Positions 37,562 to 46,689 of a stretch of DNA of 64,000 bases are shown one piece after another. How positions within the stretch are numbered: the stretch's first letter is position 1; each line of letters begins with the position of its first letter. Below the pieces are notes generated by a model that saw only the letters and a list, made by a program, of their open reading frames with translations, did no database searches and was not told the origin of the DNA. Location: assembly GCA_947470895.1 (NCBI GenBank), contig CANIVF010000013.1, positions 1 to 64,000 on the forward strand, in the 5' to 3' direction. Position numbers and translations under genes: made by a program. This DNA is from Bacteroidota bacterium. GTDB lineage: Bacteria; Bacteroidota; Bacteroidia; Cytophagales; Cyclobacteriaceae.

Positions 37562-38953
37562 TCATAAGTGAATTACCTCACCGTAAGCGGCAGCCGCTGC
37601 CTCCATAATAGCTTCACTCATGGTTGGGTGAGGATGAACCGTCTTGATAATTTCATGACCCGTGGTTTCCAATTTGCGAGCTGCAACAATCTCAGCAATC
37701 ATCTCCGTCACATTAGCTCCGATCATGTGGGCTCCTAAAACCTCCCCGTATTTTGCATCAAAGATCAACTTCACAAAACCATCTGAAGCACCAGCTGCTT
37801 TCGCTTTGCCTGATGCTGAGAATGGAAACTTACCTACTTTAATCTGATAACCCGCTTTCTTAGCTGCCTCTTCAGTATAACCCACTGAAGCGATTTCTGG
37901 TGAGCAATAAGTACAGCCCGGAATGTTATTATAATCCAATGGTTGTGGATGATGACCAGCTATTTTCTCCACGCAAATGATTCCTTCTGCAGAAGCAACG
38001 TGAGCCAGTGCCTGACCTTTTACAATATCACCAATCGCGTATACATTCGGAATATTGGTTTTGTAATAATCATCAACAATCACCTTTCCTTTTTCAGTCT
38101 TTACCCCTGCTTCTTCAAGACCAAGTCCTTCAAGATTCGTGGAAACACCTACAGCGGAAAGAACGACATCAGCCTCCAGTTTAATTTCACCGGTTGGTGT
38201 CTTCACCGTGGCAACGCATCCTTCACCTGATGTATCTACTTTGGTCACTTCAGAGTTAGTGTGAATCGTAATGCCCGCTTTCTTGAATGATCTTTCCAAT
38301 TGCTTGGAAACTTCCTCGTCCTCTACCGGCACAATGCGAGTAAGGAATTCAACCACCGTTACCTCCGTGCCCAGTGTGCTATAGAAATAAGCAAACTCAA
38401 CACCAATAGCACCAGATCCCACCACCAACATTTTCTTAGGTTGCTGTGGCAATACCATGGCATCGCGATAGCCAACGATTTTCTTTCCATCGATGGGCAA
38501 TGCAGGAAGCTCGCGTGAGCGACCGCCTGTTGCCAGGATGATGTGCTTCGCTTCGTAGTCGGTTTTCTTTCCGGCAGCGTCAGTCACCTCCACTTTATTT
38601 CCTTTTTTCAGCTTGCCGAAACCGACAATCTGTTCGATTTTATTTTTCTTGAAAAGAAACTGCACGCCTTTGCTCATGCCGGCAGCCACATCTCGGCTAC
38701 GCTTTATAATAACAGCAAAATCGGCCGAGGAATCTTTCACATTGATTCCATAATCACTGGCATGCTTGATGTATTCAAACACATAGGCACTCTTTAACAA
38801 TGCTTTGGTAGGAATGCAACCCCAGTTAAGGCAGATACCACCCAGTTCGGCTTTCTCCACTACACCCACCTTCATGCCCAGTTGGGAAGCCCGAATAGCG
38901 GCTACATATCCACCCGGACCACTGCCAATGACAATCAAATCATAATTAGCCAT
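37562..38953 (-). CDS. lpd: Dihydrolipoyl dehydrogenase (E3)
   Basis: FAD enzyme that reoxidises dihydrolipoamide in pyruvate and 2-oxoglutarate dehydrogenase complexes. The FAD-binding GSGPGGYVAAIRA, the redox disulfide CLNWGC in GGICLNWGCIPTK, the NAD-binding GSGAIGVEFAYFY, the second FAD motif YAIGDIVKG and the catalytic His-Glu in HPHPTMSEAIMEA are all there. I start at ATG 38953 (MANYDLIVIGSGPGG). A longer frame from 39067 would add 38 residues unlike the family. Result is 463 residues, a normal length. A TATATTTG -7 box precedes this start. Confidence 0.95.
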   Translation of the reverse strand: MANYDLIVIGSGPGGYVAAIRASQLGMKVGVVEKAELGGICLNWGCIPTKALLKSAYVFEYIKHASDYGINVKDSSADFAVIIKRSRDVAAGMSKGVQFLFKKNKIEQIVGFGKLKKGNKVEVTDAAGKKTDYEAKHIILATGGRSRELPALPIDGKKIVGYRDAMVLPQQPKKMLVVGSGAIGVEFAYFYSTLGTEVTVVEFLTRIVPVEDEEVSKQLERSFKKAGITIHTNSEVTKVDTSGEGCVATVKTPTGEIKLEADVVLSAVGVSTNLEGLGLEEAGVKTEKGKVIVDDYYKTNIPNVYAIGDIVKGQALAHVASAEGIICVEKIAGHHPQPLDYNNIPGCTYCSPEIASVGYTEEAAKKAGYQIKVGKFPFSASGKAKAAGASDGFVKLIFDAKYGEVLGAHMIGANVTEMIAEIVAARKLETTGHEIIKTVHPHPTMSEAIMEAAAAAYGEVIHL

Positions 38954-38977
38954 AGATATAATCTTTAAAATTTGGCC

Positions 38978-38985
38978 CAAATATA
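38978..38985 (-). promoter_or_regulatory. -7 promoter element before lpd
   Basis: Minus-strand TATATTTG fits TAnnTTTG and lies 25 bases before the ATG at 38953, supporting that shorter start. No convincing -33 element is seen. Confidence 0.4.
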
Positions 38986-39101
38986 AGGCTATGAATTCAT
39001 TTAGGAAGATTTCAGAAGCGTAATTCCGCTTGAATGTCCTTTTTGAAAAGGCTTTGAAAATCCACACCTTTGAGGCCTCATTATTCTAAATTTTCATCCG
39101 A

Positions 39102-39848
39102 ATGAAACTACTTCAAGGTAAAAATGCCCTCGTTACCGGGGCTTCGAAAGGAATCGGCCGGGCCATTGCCATTCGCTATGCAGAACAGGGCGCCAATGTC
39201 GCATTCACTTATCTTTCCAGTGTAGAGCAAGGTCAGGCGCTGGAAGCAGAACTTGCGTCCAAAGGTGTGAAAACAAAAGGCTATCGCTCAGATGCTTCCG
39301 ATTTTGCACAGGCTGATAAACTCATTAATGATGTAGTGATCGATTTTGGTTCGATTGATATTCTGATTAACAATGCAGGCATCACGATGGACAACCTGCT
39401 GCTTCGCATGACCGAAGAAATGTGGGATAAAATCATGAACGTGAATTTGAAATCATGTTTCAATACCGTGAAGGCAGCTACCAAGCCCATGATGAAACAA
39501 AGAGGCGGCTCTATTATTAATATGACTTCTGTGGTTGGATTGAAAGGCAATGCCGGTCAGGCCAACTATGCAGCATCAAAAGCGGGCATTATTGGATTCA
39601 CCAAATCAGTAGCACTTGAATTAGGATCGCGCGGCATTCGTTCCAATGCTATCGCTCCAGGTTTCATCGAAACGGAAATGACTGGAAAACTTGATGAAAA
39701 AACGGTACAAAGCTGGCGCGATGCTATTCCATTGAAGCGCGGTGGCAAACCAGAAGATGTTGCCGATGCATGTGTTTTCCTTGCATCAGATATGTCATCC
39801 TACATCACCGGACAAGTGATTCAGGTGGATGGAGGAATGCTGACTTAA
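39102..39848 (+). CDS. fabG: 3-oxoacyl-[acyl-carrier-protein] reductase
   Basis: Reduces beta-ketoacyl-ACP with NADPH in fatty-acid elongation. A classical 248-residue short-chain dehydrogenase: TGASKGIGRAIA near residues 14-25, NNAG in LINNAGITMDN, the catalytic Ser in MTSVVGLKGNAGQ, Tyr and Lys in NYAASKAGIIGF, and the FabG-typical end SSYITGQVIQVDGGM. No acpP or fabF is adjacent, so assignment to FabG rather than another short-chain dehydrogenase rests on overall similarity. Followed by a clear terminator. Confidence 0.9.
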   Translation: MKLLQGKNALVTGASKGIGRAIAIRYAEQGANVAFTYLSSVEQGQALEAELASKGVKTKGYRSDASDFAQADKLINDVVIDFGSIDILINNAGITMDNLLLRMTEEMWDKIMNVNLKSCFNTVKAATKPMMKQRGGSIINMTSVVGLKGNAGQANYAASKAGIIGFTKSVALELGSRGIRSNAIAPGFIETEMTGKLDEKTVQSWRDAIPLKRGGKPEDVADACVFLASDMSSYITGQVIQVDGGMLT

Positions 39849-39869
39849 AGATCTTTTAACCTTACATTC

Positions 39870-39897
39870 AAAAAGCCTGACCTGTTCAGGCTTTTTT
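39870..39897 (+). terminator. Rho-independent terminator of fabG
   Basis: AAAAAGCCTGA (39870-39880), a five-base loop, then TCAGGCTTTTTT (39886-39897): an 11-bp perfect stem ending in a T-run, 22 bases after the fabG stop. Confidence 0.9.
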
Positions 39898-39998
39898 ATT
39901 TTATCCGTGCCGGTACGGATAGTAAATACCTTCCTGCTGGTATTGTGGTTTCTTGCCATGTAGATCAATTTTGATTTAAACTTTTTAATCAAAATAAG

Positions 39999-41471
39999 AT
40001 GCAAAAGAAACTCTATGGCCCGGTGATCCTGATGATGCTCATCACTTTGTCATCTGCACTAGCCCAGCAACTGGAAATTGAAAAGACATATACGATATCC
40101 AGAGCCTCAAAAAGAGGTGAGCTTTCCAGTCTGGATTATGACAAAGAAGCCAAGACCTATACGCTCACGTACTTTACAGGCCAAAAGAAAAACACATTCA
40201 AATACGAACAATATGTATTTGACACCGATTTCAATTTCATCAAAGACGGTGAGTTTGAAGAAGAAGCGGAAAAAATGAAAAAGAAATTCAAGTGGTTTCG
40301 ATACAAAGGAGAAACCTATGTTACCGAAGGAAACACCATGGAAAATAATATGATGGGCACATTGGTATTAAAAAAGAAAAGAATTACGAACATCTATAAA
40401 TGGTTATTGGGTGGCTATACCAGCAAGACCGACATCTTGGAAAAAGTAAAACCAAAAACTGACGATGGTAATACCTATACCGCACTCACTTCTGCGGAGG
40501 ACGACCTTAATGGAGACCTTTACATTTTAGTTACCGTTAAACCAAAAATGAGTGCCAAAGGAAACCAAGATGTCGGAGCCATCCGGCTTTTAAAATTTAA
40601 TAAGGATCTTGATTTAGTAAAGACTCTTGATTTTGATTTTCCATATACGCAAGCTTTTGCTTTTGCACGCACTATGGAAGTACCCGATTTTGATAACCCG
40701 GAAACCACAGGTGTTGAAGGTCTTGTATTTGTTTTTGCTCCCTCCAATGCCATGGGCAAAAAGAAAGCCGATCCTAACAATAATAATTACACCTACATCG
40801 CGGTTAACGCTGATTGTAAAATCACCGAGCGATTCAGTTTCGAAAGCCCTGCCAGTTACTGGAGAATTGATGAAGTGCTCACTTTTGATAATGGTGATAA
40901 ATATTTTAATGAAGGAGTAAAACCAGGGTTCGGAAATCAAAATGGTGAAGTAAAATATAAAGCCGTCCAATTGTTAAAAGCATCCGGTGGCAAACTTGCT
41001 TATATCACAGAAACAAGTCTTGACGAATTTAAAGCAAAGCAACAATTTCCACCTAATCAGAAAAAGACTCCCGACTACAATGGACAAGAGTTTGCGGTGA
41101 GGTCATATAAATTTGGTACTAATGGAGATCTCTATGTACTAGGCCAAAACTATGACAAGAACAAAGAGGGTCAGATCAAGCAATTTGAAGATGTGCTTGG
41201 ATTTCATTTCGACACCACCGGAAAGCTGAAAGCACAGTATGGACTTGATACCAAAGAAGCTGGCGTTACCATTGAAACCAGCACCCAATATCATATCACC
41301 TATAAAGTGGTTAGTCAATTGACCACCACGTATGCTTGTCCTCAGCAATTAATCGAAGGTACTGATGGAAACTTGTATTGGATATTGCAAGAAATTAAAG
41401 GCATGCGTGAAGGCAAATTACTCACGTATCCACGTATTGGTCGAATTACACCAGGTAGTGTGCTACTATGA
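39999..41471 (+). CDS. Secreted protein of unknown function, 3' end frameshifted
   Basis: A 490-residue protein with a signal peptide (ILMMLITLSSALAQ) followed by beta-strand-rich sequence with no domain I can name; repeated strands of the form DGNLYWIL, NGDLYVLG and NGDLYILV suggest a beta-propeller-like fold. It ends abruptly at TGA 41469-41471 after RITPGSVLL. The next frame continues with 50 residues of the same character (41468-41620), ending in the plausible strands ETLVFFGADKP and LWFARVKLK. The intact ancestral protein was therefore about 540 residues, and this is the truncated product. A terminator follows at 41647. Confidence 0.7.
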   Translation: MQKKLYGPVILMMLITLSSALAQQLEIEKTYTISRASKRGELSSLDYDKEAKTYTLTYFTGQKKNTFKYEQYVFDTDFNFIKDGEFEEEAEKMKKKFKWFRYKGETYVTEGNTMENNMMGTLVLKKKRITNIYKWLLGGYTSKTDILEKVKPKTDDGNTYTALTSAEDDLNGDLYILVTVKPKMSAKGNQDVGAIRLLKFNKDLDLVKTLDFDFPYTQAFAFARTMEVPDFDNPETTGVEGLVFVFAPSNAMGKKKADPNNNNYTYIAVNADCKITERFSFESPASYWRIDEVLTFDNGDKYFNEGVKPGFGNQNGEVKYKAVQLLKASGGKLAYITETSLDEFKAKQQFPPNQKKTPDYNGQEFAVRSYKFGTNGDLYVLGQNYDKNKEGQIKQFEDVLGFHFDTTGKLKAQYGLDTKEAGVTIETSTQYHITYKVVSQLTTTYACPQQLIEGTDGNLYWILQEIKGMREGKLLTYPRIGRITPGSVLL

Positions 41472-41620
41472 CGGATCTGGTTACATTCGGTAAAGGAGCA
41501 GGATATTACCTCAATCCAAATTACCCAACATTAGAAACAGACAAGGGGGAAACGTTAGTGTTCTTTGGAGCTGACAAACCAGGAAAAGAACTTTGGTTTG
41601 CGCGGGTTAAACTAAAATAG
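41459..41620 (+). pseudogene. Displaced C-terminal part of the preceding secreted protein
   Basis: The frame from about 41459 reads ATMTDLVTFGKGAGYYLNPN and goes on for another 32 residues to TAG at 41618-41620. It begins where the upstream frame stops, has the same composition, and no own start signal apart from an ATG at 41468 inside the overlap. A single-base change between 41459 and 41468 would join it to the gene at 39999. It may be a real mutation or a sequencing error. Confidence 0.6.
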
Positions 41621-41646
41621 GTTTAGGGTTATCGGTTGTTTAATCT

Positions 41647-41680
41647 GAAGCGTGAGAGCAATCTCGCGCTTCTCTTTTTT
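41647..41680 (+). terminator. Rho-independent terminator
   Basis: GAAGCGTGAGA (41647-41657), loop GCAA, TCTCGCGCTTC (41662-41672), then TCTTTTTT. The 11-bp stem has one G-T pair. It closes the frameshifted secreted-protein gene, 26 bases after the displaced stop. Confidence 0.88.
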
Positions 41681-41734
41681 GTGATCGTCCGTATTTTGGG
41701 TTAGTTCTTAGCCCCCAACAAGGCAAGACAGGTT

Positions 41735-41750
41735 ATGCAAACGTTTCGCT
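41735..41750. promoter_or_regulatory. Candidate LacI-family operator before the FAD oxidoreductase
   Basis: GCAAACGTTTCGC is centred on the palindrome AAACGTTT (41739-41746), close to the LacI/GalR consensus TTGCAAACGTTTGCAA. It lies 81 bases before the ATG of the Tat-exported oxidoreductase and about 1.7 kb from the lacI-type gene. The same core occurs twice upstream of susC. Confidence 0.65.
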
Positions 41751-41830
41751 TGTCTTTTGTTGATAAAATCAGGCGTGAAAGAACTATCATTGTTAATACT
41801 TCACATTACACATTCACAACCTCCACACTT

Positions 41831-43294
41831 ATGAGCAATTTAAAACGAAGAGATTTTATAAAACATTCTATGTTAGCTGGTCTTGGCACATCACTCGTTG
41901 ATCTTGAAGTTTCAGGAAAACCAATTGAACAAAAAGAGAACAATGAAACTCCACTCGTTTCTTCTTCGCCAAAAAAAGTAATTGTCGGGGGTGGCGGGAT
42001 AGGTGGATTGTGCACCGCCTATGAGCTAATGAAAAAAGGACACGATGTAACTCTGCTCGAAGCCTCAGGCCGACATGGAGGACACGTGTTTACCGTGCAT
42101 GATGGTTTGTCGGACGAACTATATGGTGATTTCGGCCAGGAGCACATCACCAAACCCGGATATGACTTGTATTGGGGTTATATTAAAGAGTTTGGGCTTA
42201 CGGCACTTCCATATCCTCGCAGAAAGAATGTGCTGCGCAGGATCAACGGAAAATTTTATTCAGAGAAAATGCTCAACGAGCCTGCCCTATTAAAAGGGTT
42301 TGGATTCAACGACAGAGAAGTAAAATTTCTCTCTAAAAACCCGTGGTGGAGTCTGAAGTCACTATTTGTGGCACCATACCTCGATAAATTCAAAGATGAA
42401 TATCAGCCTTTTAATGTTGGTTACGATGAGATGGATAACATCCCGATGTCTGACATTTATAAGAAAGAAGGTGCATCACCAGCAGCACTTGACATGCTGG
42501 GGGGAAATAACTCATCGGCCCTGTTTGAACTTTGGATGTCGGCCATTTTAAAAATGCGTGGTGTCCCTGAGGGCCCTCCAGAAGTTTTCAGGCTAAAGGG
42601 GGGTAATCAGATGTTGCCAAATGCTTTTGCAAAAAGGTTAGGTGCACGAGTACAATTGAACAGTGCCATTCAATTAATCCGGCATAACGATAAGGGTGTA
42701 ACGGTTACTTACAAACAAAATAATACACAGCATGAACTCACTGCCGATTTTTTTGTGAACTGTATTCCGTTGCCAGCGTTGAAAAACGTACAGTTCGATC
42801 CGGTGTTGCCCCCCGAAAAGCAGTACCTCTGCGACACCATTGAGTATGATTCCTATCAACGATTTGTTTTTCAAGCCAGTTCTAAATTTTGGGAAGCGGA
42901 TGGACTTAGCATTAACCTGGAACTTGATCATCCCGATCTTTGGAGTGTGTGGCAATCAGCCGAAGAGGTAGACACACACCGGGTTATCGTATTAGGAACC
43001 GGTGCCGGTGGAATTTCTCCTCAGCGTGCTCTAGCCGTTTTTCGCGAACTGTATCCTGGCAAAGGGGACACAATAGAACAAGCGTTGGGTAAAGACTGGA
43101 CGAAAGATTCCTTTTCACCTATGTGCGAAAGACGACCATTTCCTATTGGGCAACTTCATAAATTCTGGCCAAACCTGATGCAACCAATCGGGCGCATTCA
43201 CTTTGCCGGAGCTTATGCCGACAATCTGAATTGGGGAACAGAAGCTGCCACCCGATCTGCAAACCGTGTAGCCAACGCCATCGATAAGGCTTAA
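41831..43294 (+). CDS. Tat-exported FAD-dependent amine oxidase-like oxidoreductase
   Basis: A 487-residue flavoprotein. It starts at ATG 41831 (MSNLKRRDFIKHSMLAGLG), a twin-arginine signal with KRRDFIK. An upstream in-frame ATG (41735) overlaps the proposed operator and adds an unlikely N-terminus. The dinucleotide-binding fold VIVGGGGIGGLCTAYELMKKG follows near residues 47-67, with GRHGGHVFTV (second FAD motif), FRLKGGNQMLPNAF and IHFAGAYADNLNWGTEAAT near the C-terminus, as in the monoamine oxidase/phytoene desaturase group. Substrate unknown. It precedes the LacI-family regulator gene in the same direction. Confidence 0.83.
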   Translation: MSNLKRRDFIKHSMLAGLGTSLVDLEVSGKPIEQKENNETPLVSSSPKKVIVGGGGIGGLCTAYELMKKGHDVTLLEASGRHGGHVFTVHDGLSDELYGDFGQEHITKPGYDLYWGYIKEFGLTALPYPRRKNVLRRINGKFYSEKMLNEPALLKGFGFNDREVKFLSKNPWWSLKSLFVAPYLDKFKDEYQPFNVGYDEMDNIPMSDIYKKEGASPAALDMLGGNNSSALFELWMSAILKMRGVPEGPPEVFRLKGGNQMLPNAFAKRLGARVQLNSAIQLIRHNDKGVTVTYKQNNTQHELTADFFVNCIPLPALKNVQFDPVLPPEKQYLCDTIEYDSYQRFVFQASSKFWEADGLSINLELDHPDLWSVWQSAEEVDTHRVIVLGTGAGGISPQRALAVFRELYPGKGDTIEQALGKDWTKDSFSPMCERRPFPIGQLHKFWPNLMQPIGRIHFAGAYADNLNWGTEAATRSANRVANAIDKA

Positions 43295-43422
43295 ATAGTT
43301 GCAAATAAGAAAAGGATATTTGAAAAGGTGGTTTTATGTTTACAGTCCGTTACATTCACAAACTGGTCAAAGAAGCTCGAACATCATCGTTTTAAAACCA
43401 TGATCTCACATTTAAATCATAC

Positions 43423-44451
43423 GTGAAAAAAAGAGCCCCTACCATAAAAGAAATAGCGAAGATGCTGAACCTGTCAGCGTCAACAGTATCGCGTGCTCTA
43501 CACGATAGTAGGAATATCAGTCCTGCCACGATAAAGCGTGTTAAAGAAGTGGCTGCAGAATTGGAGTATGAGCCAAACCAAACGGCTATGTTTCTTCAAT
43601 CTGGAAAAACACTCACACTAGGTGTTATTCTTCCTCATTTGACTGAGGCTTTTTTTTCGCAAGCGATAAGTGGTATTGAAGATTTTGCCAGCGAGCATAA
43701 CTACAATGTATTGATGGGGCAGTCGCACGATGATACCAATCGTGAGAAGAAAATTGTAGAGGCCATGAAAAACCATCGTGTAGATGGTCTCCTTATTTCA
43801 ATTGCTAAAAACACGAAAGACTTTTCTCATTTCGAAGCACTGAGAAAATATGATATCCCCGTGGTTTTCTTTGATTGTGCTCCGGAAACAAGCGATATCC
43901 ATTCAGTAACCTGTAAACTTGAAGCCGGGATGAATGAGGCGGTTGAGTTTCTGTCGAAGAAAGGACACACCCGAATTGCTTACATCAGTGGTCCCAGGGA
44001 TTTGTTAGCCAATCGCGAACGCATGGCCGGCTATCACTCGTCCTTAAAATTATTGAACATAGCATTCAACCCGCAATATGTAGTCCATTCTGACTTATCA
44101 AAAGAATCAACCCATTATGCTATGCAGAATTTGCTTTCGCTGAAAGCGGGACCAACCGCGGTGATTGCATTTAATGATTATGTTGCTCTGGATGCCATGC
44201 AATATGCCAGCAAAATGAACATACGAATCAATAAGGATATTAGCTTTGTGAGCTTTTCGAATCTACCGGTGTACAATTACATGGAAAATCCTCCACTCGC
44301 TTCAGTCGAACAGTTTCCCTACAGGCAAGGGCAACGGGCTACTGAATTGTTGTTAGAGATTCTGAATACAGTTAAAGGTGAAAGAGCACAAGGACCCTTT
44401 CAAAAAATAATACTCGAGCCACGGTTGTTTATTCATACCCGGTTTAGTTAA
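43423..44451 (+). CDS. LacI-family transcriptional regulator
   Basis: A 342-residue regulator. The N-terminal helix-turn-helix TIKEIAKMLNLSASTVSRALHDS (residues about 7-29) and hinge helix (PNQTAMFLQSGKT) precede a periplasmic-binding-protein-like sensor domain from about 60 (TLGVILPHLTEAFFSQAISGIEDFA). Start is GTG 43423. It most likely controls the surrounding locus, since AAACGTTT-centred sites typical of this family occur before the FAD oxidoreductase and in the susC/NagX-like gap. The inducer is probably a sugar or sugar phosphate. Confidence 0.9.
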   Translation: MKKRAPTIKEIAKMLNLSASTVSRALHDSRNISPATIKRVKEVAAELEYEPNQTAMFLQSGKTLTLGVILPHLTEAFFSQAISGIEDFASEHNYNVLMGQSHDDTNREKKIVEAMKNHRVDGLLISIAKNTKDFSHFEALRKYDIPVVFFDCAPETSDIHSVTCKLEAGMNEAVEFLSKKGHTRIAYISGPRDLLANRERMAGYHSSLKLLNIAFNPQYVVHSDLSKESTHYAMQNLLSLKAGPTAVIAFNDYVALDAMQYASKMNIRINKDISFVSFSNLPVYNYMENPPLASVEQFPYRQGQRATELLLEILNTVKGERAQGPFQKIILEPRLFIHTRFS

Positions 44452-44480
44452 TATGAATACTGATTAATTTATCTATCAAA

Positions 44481-45593
44481 ATGATCGCAACGATTCTCAA
44501 CGAATACGGAATTAAACTTAAACAATGCAAGGCAGATCCCTTAGTAAGCGGACTCATTAACAAGACCTGGAAAATTACGTGTGGCGATAAGGCCTATATT
44601 CTTCAACGGATAAATGATCATGTTTTCAAAAAACCCAATCAGATTGCTGAAAACATCCGGATGATTGATGACTATTTGAAAAAGAATAGCCCAGATTATC
44701 TCTTTGTGTCTCCCATCAAAAATCTAAGGCAAGAAGAAATGGTACACCATGCGCAGGGGGGATATTTCAGACTGTTTCCATTTATTGAAGGATCGCGCAC
44801 CATCAATGTAGTATCCTCACCCGATCAGGCTTTTGAAGCGGCATTTCAGTTTGGAAAATTCAGCCGCCTGGTATCAGGCTTTGATGCCACTCGGTTACAC
44901 ACTACCATCCCCAATTTTCATAACCTGTCGTTGCGCTATGAACAATATGAAGATGCATTGAAGCATGGAAACACTAGCCGAATAAGAATTGCTAAGCAAC
45001 TAATTGACGATCTTAAAAAATACACCTACATCCTCAATGCCTTTGAGAAAATACATTCGAATAGTGACGTAAAAAAGCGAGTCATGCATCATGACACTAA
45101 AATCAGTAATGTATTATTTGATCATGCCGGAAAAGGAATCGCCATCATTGATTTGGATACCGTGATGCCGGGATACTTTATCAGCGATGTAGGCGATATG
45201 ATGCGCACCTATCTATCTCCGGCCAACGAAGAAGAAAATGATTTTTCGAAGATTGAAATACGGGATGATTTTTTCCGTGGCATTGTGCATGGTTATGTGA
45301 GCAGCATGGGCGATGAACTAACCGAAGCCGAGCATGATCTTATTCTCTATTCTGGTCAGTTTATTATCTATATGCAAGCCATTCGCTTTCTGGCCGACTA
45401 TTGCAACAACGATTCGTATTACGAAGTCAATTATGAAGATAACAACTTAGTGCGTGCCGGAAATCAGATCTGCCTGTTGAAACAACTGGAAGAGAAGACT
45501 TCCGTATTGAAAGATATTATTAAGGACGAATTAAAAGTCCGATCTCATGTGTTTATGGAGACCGGTCATACATCAAAGAAATGGATCGGCTAA
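44481..45593 (+). CDS. Aminoglycoside-phosphotransferase-fold kinase, NahK-like
   Basis: A 370-residue small-molecule kinase. The catalytic loop is VMHHDTKISNVLFD, where the aspartate is the base and the asparagine binds magnesium. The DFG-equivalent is IIDLDTVMPGYFISDVGDM, and the nucleotide-binding start is SGLINKTWKITC. The form DTKISNVLFD...DLDTVMPG...DVGD is close to N-acetylhexosamine 1-kinases (NahK), although related proteins phosphorylate other sugars or homoserine. It begins 29 bases after the LacI-family gene and is followed after ten bases by an amidohydrolase, so lacI-kinase-amidohydrolase form one unit. Confidence 0.8.
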   Translation: MIATILNEYGIKLKQCKADPLVSGLINKTWKITCGDKAYILQRINDHVFKKPNQIAENIRMIDDYLKKNSPDYLFVSPIKNLRQEEMVHHAQGGYFRLFPFIEGSRTINVVSSPDQAFEAAFQFGKFSRLVSGFDATRLHTTIPNFHNLSLRYEQYEDALKHGNTSRIRIAKQLIDDLKKYTYILNAFEKIHSNSDVKKRVMHHDTKISNVLFDHAGKGIAIIDLDTVMPGYFISDVGDMMRTYLSPANEEENDFSKIEIRDDFFRGIVHGYVSSMGDELTEAEHDLILYSGQFIIYMQAIRFLADYCNNDSYYEVNYEDNNLVRAGNQICLLKQLEEKTSVLKDIIKDELKVRSHVFMETGHTSKKWIG

Positions 45594-45603
45594 CCTATTC
45601 ACC

Positions 45604-46689
45604 ATGAAACACAACATTTCAATAATCATCTTCCTTTTGTTGGTGATCAGCGCACAGATTAAATGTGTAGCTCAGCAGGTCAATGAAATTAAGCTGAAGG
45701 ACTACCGCCCAAAATCAATTTATAAAATTCCAATTTCAAACATTCCTAAGGCTAAATACCCAGTGATTGATATGCATTCACACGCCTATGCAAACACGGA
45801 AGCAGAGCTAGCTCAGTGGGTAAAAACCATGGATGCTGTAGGTGTCGAGAAGACCATCGTGATGACGCAATTCACAGGAGCAAAGTTTGATAGCGTGTAT
45901 GCCAGGTATGCCCAATACGGAAATCGCTTTGAAGTGTGGTGCGGCTTTGATTATACTGGCTATCCAAAACCAGGATGGATCGACCATGCTGTAAAAGAAT
46001 TAGAGCGCTGTTTTAAAGTTGGTGCAAAAGGAGTAGGCGAACTGGGCGATAAAGGAATGGGAGAATTAAATTCATATCCGGTGCCGGGTTACGGATTGCA
46101 TTTCGATGACCCGCAAATGAAACCTTTGTTTGAGAAATGTGCAGCGTTAAAACTTCCCGTAAACATTCACGTGGCTGATCCATATTGGATGTATCTTCCG
46201 ATGGACTCTACCAATGATGGGCTCATGAATGCCTACACGTGGAGAATTGATCTCACTAAAAAAGGAATATTAAACCATGGACAATTAATCAAAACATTGG
46301 AGAATGTAGTACGCGATAATCCAAAAACAACCATCATCGCATGTCATTTAGCTAACTGCGAATATGATCTTGAAATGCTGGGAAGCATGCTTCAGAAATT
46401 TCCTAATCTGTATGCTGATTTTGCTGCACGCTTTGGTGAAACGGCTCCCATCCCACGCTATATGAATGCATTTTTCGAAAAATATCAGGATAGACTTTTA
46501 TATGGCACCGACATGGGCGTAGATCCATCCATGTACGCAACCACTTTCCGAATACTGGAATCCAACGATGAACACTTCTATGAAACCGAATTGTTCGGTT
46601 ATCATTGGGCTCTTCATGGGTTTGGATTGAAAGACAGTGTGCTGAAGAAAATCTATTCAGGTAATGCGAAAAAGATTATCGCTCGTTGA
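45604..46689 (+). CDS. Exported amidohydrolase-2-like metal-dependent hydrolase
   Basis: A 361-residue protein. The N-terminal hydrophobic signal (IIIFLLLVISAQIKCVAQQ) includes IKC, so it could also be a lipoprotein. A TIM-barrel amidohydrolase follows: metal-binding DMHSHAYA (HxH near residues 56-58), the VGELGDKGMGEL stretch, NIHVADPYW, ACHLANCEYDLEML and YGTDMGVD with the late aspartate. These are the PF04909-type ligands. I start at ATG 45604; a frame beginning at 45547 overlaps the kinase end and adds 19 unrelated residues. It ends base-to-base with the convergent NagX-like gene (46689/46690). A second amidohydrolase closes the locus at 59945. Confidence 0.85.
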   Translation: MKHNISIIIFLLLVISAQIKCVAQQVNEIKLKDYRPKSIYKIPISNIPKAKYPVIDMHSHAYANTEAELAQWVKTMDAVGVEKTIVMTQFTGAKFDSVYARYAQYGNRFEVWCGFDYTGYPKPGWIDHAVKELERCFKVGAKGVGELGDKGMGELNSYPVPGYGLHFDDPQMKPLFEKCAALKLPVNIHVADPYWMYLPMDSTNDGLMNAYTWRIDLTKKGILNHGQLIKTLENVVRDNPKTTIIACHLANCEYDLEMLGSMLQKFPNLYADFAARFGETAPIPRYMNAFFEKYQDRLLYGTDMGVDPSMYATTFRILESNDEHFYETELFGYHWALHGFGLKDSVLKKIYSGNAKKIIAR

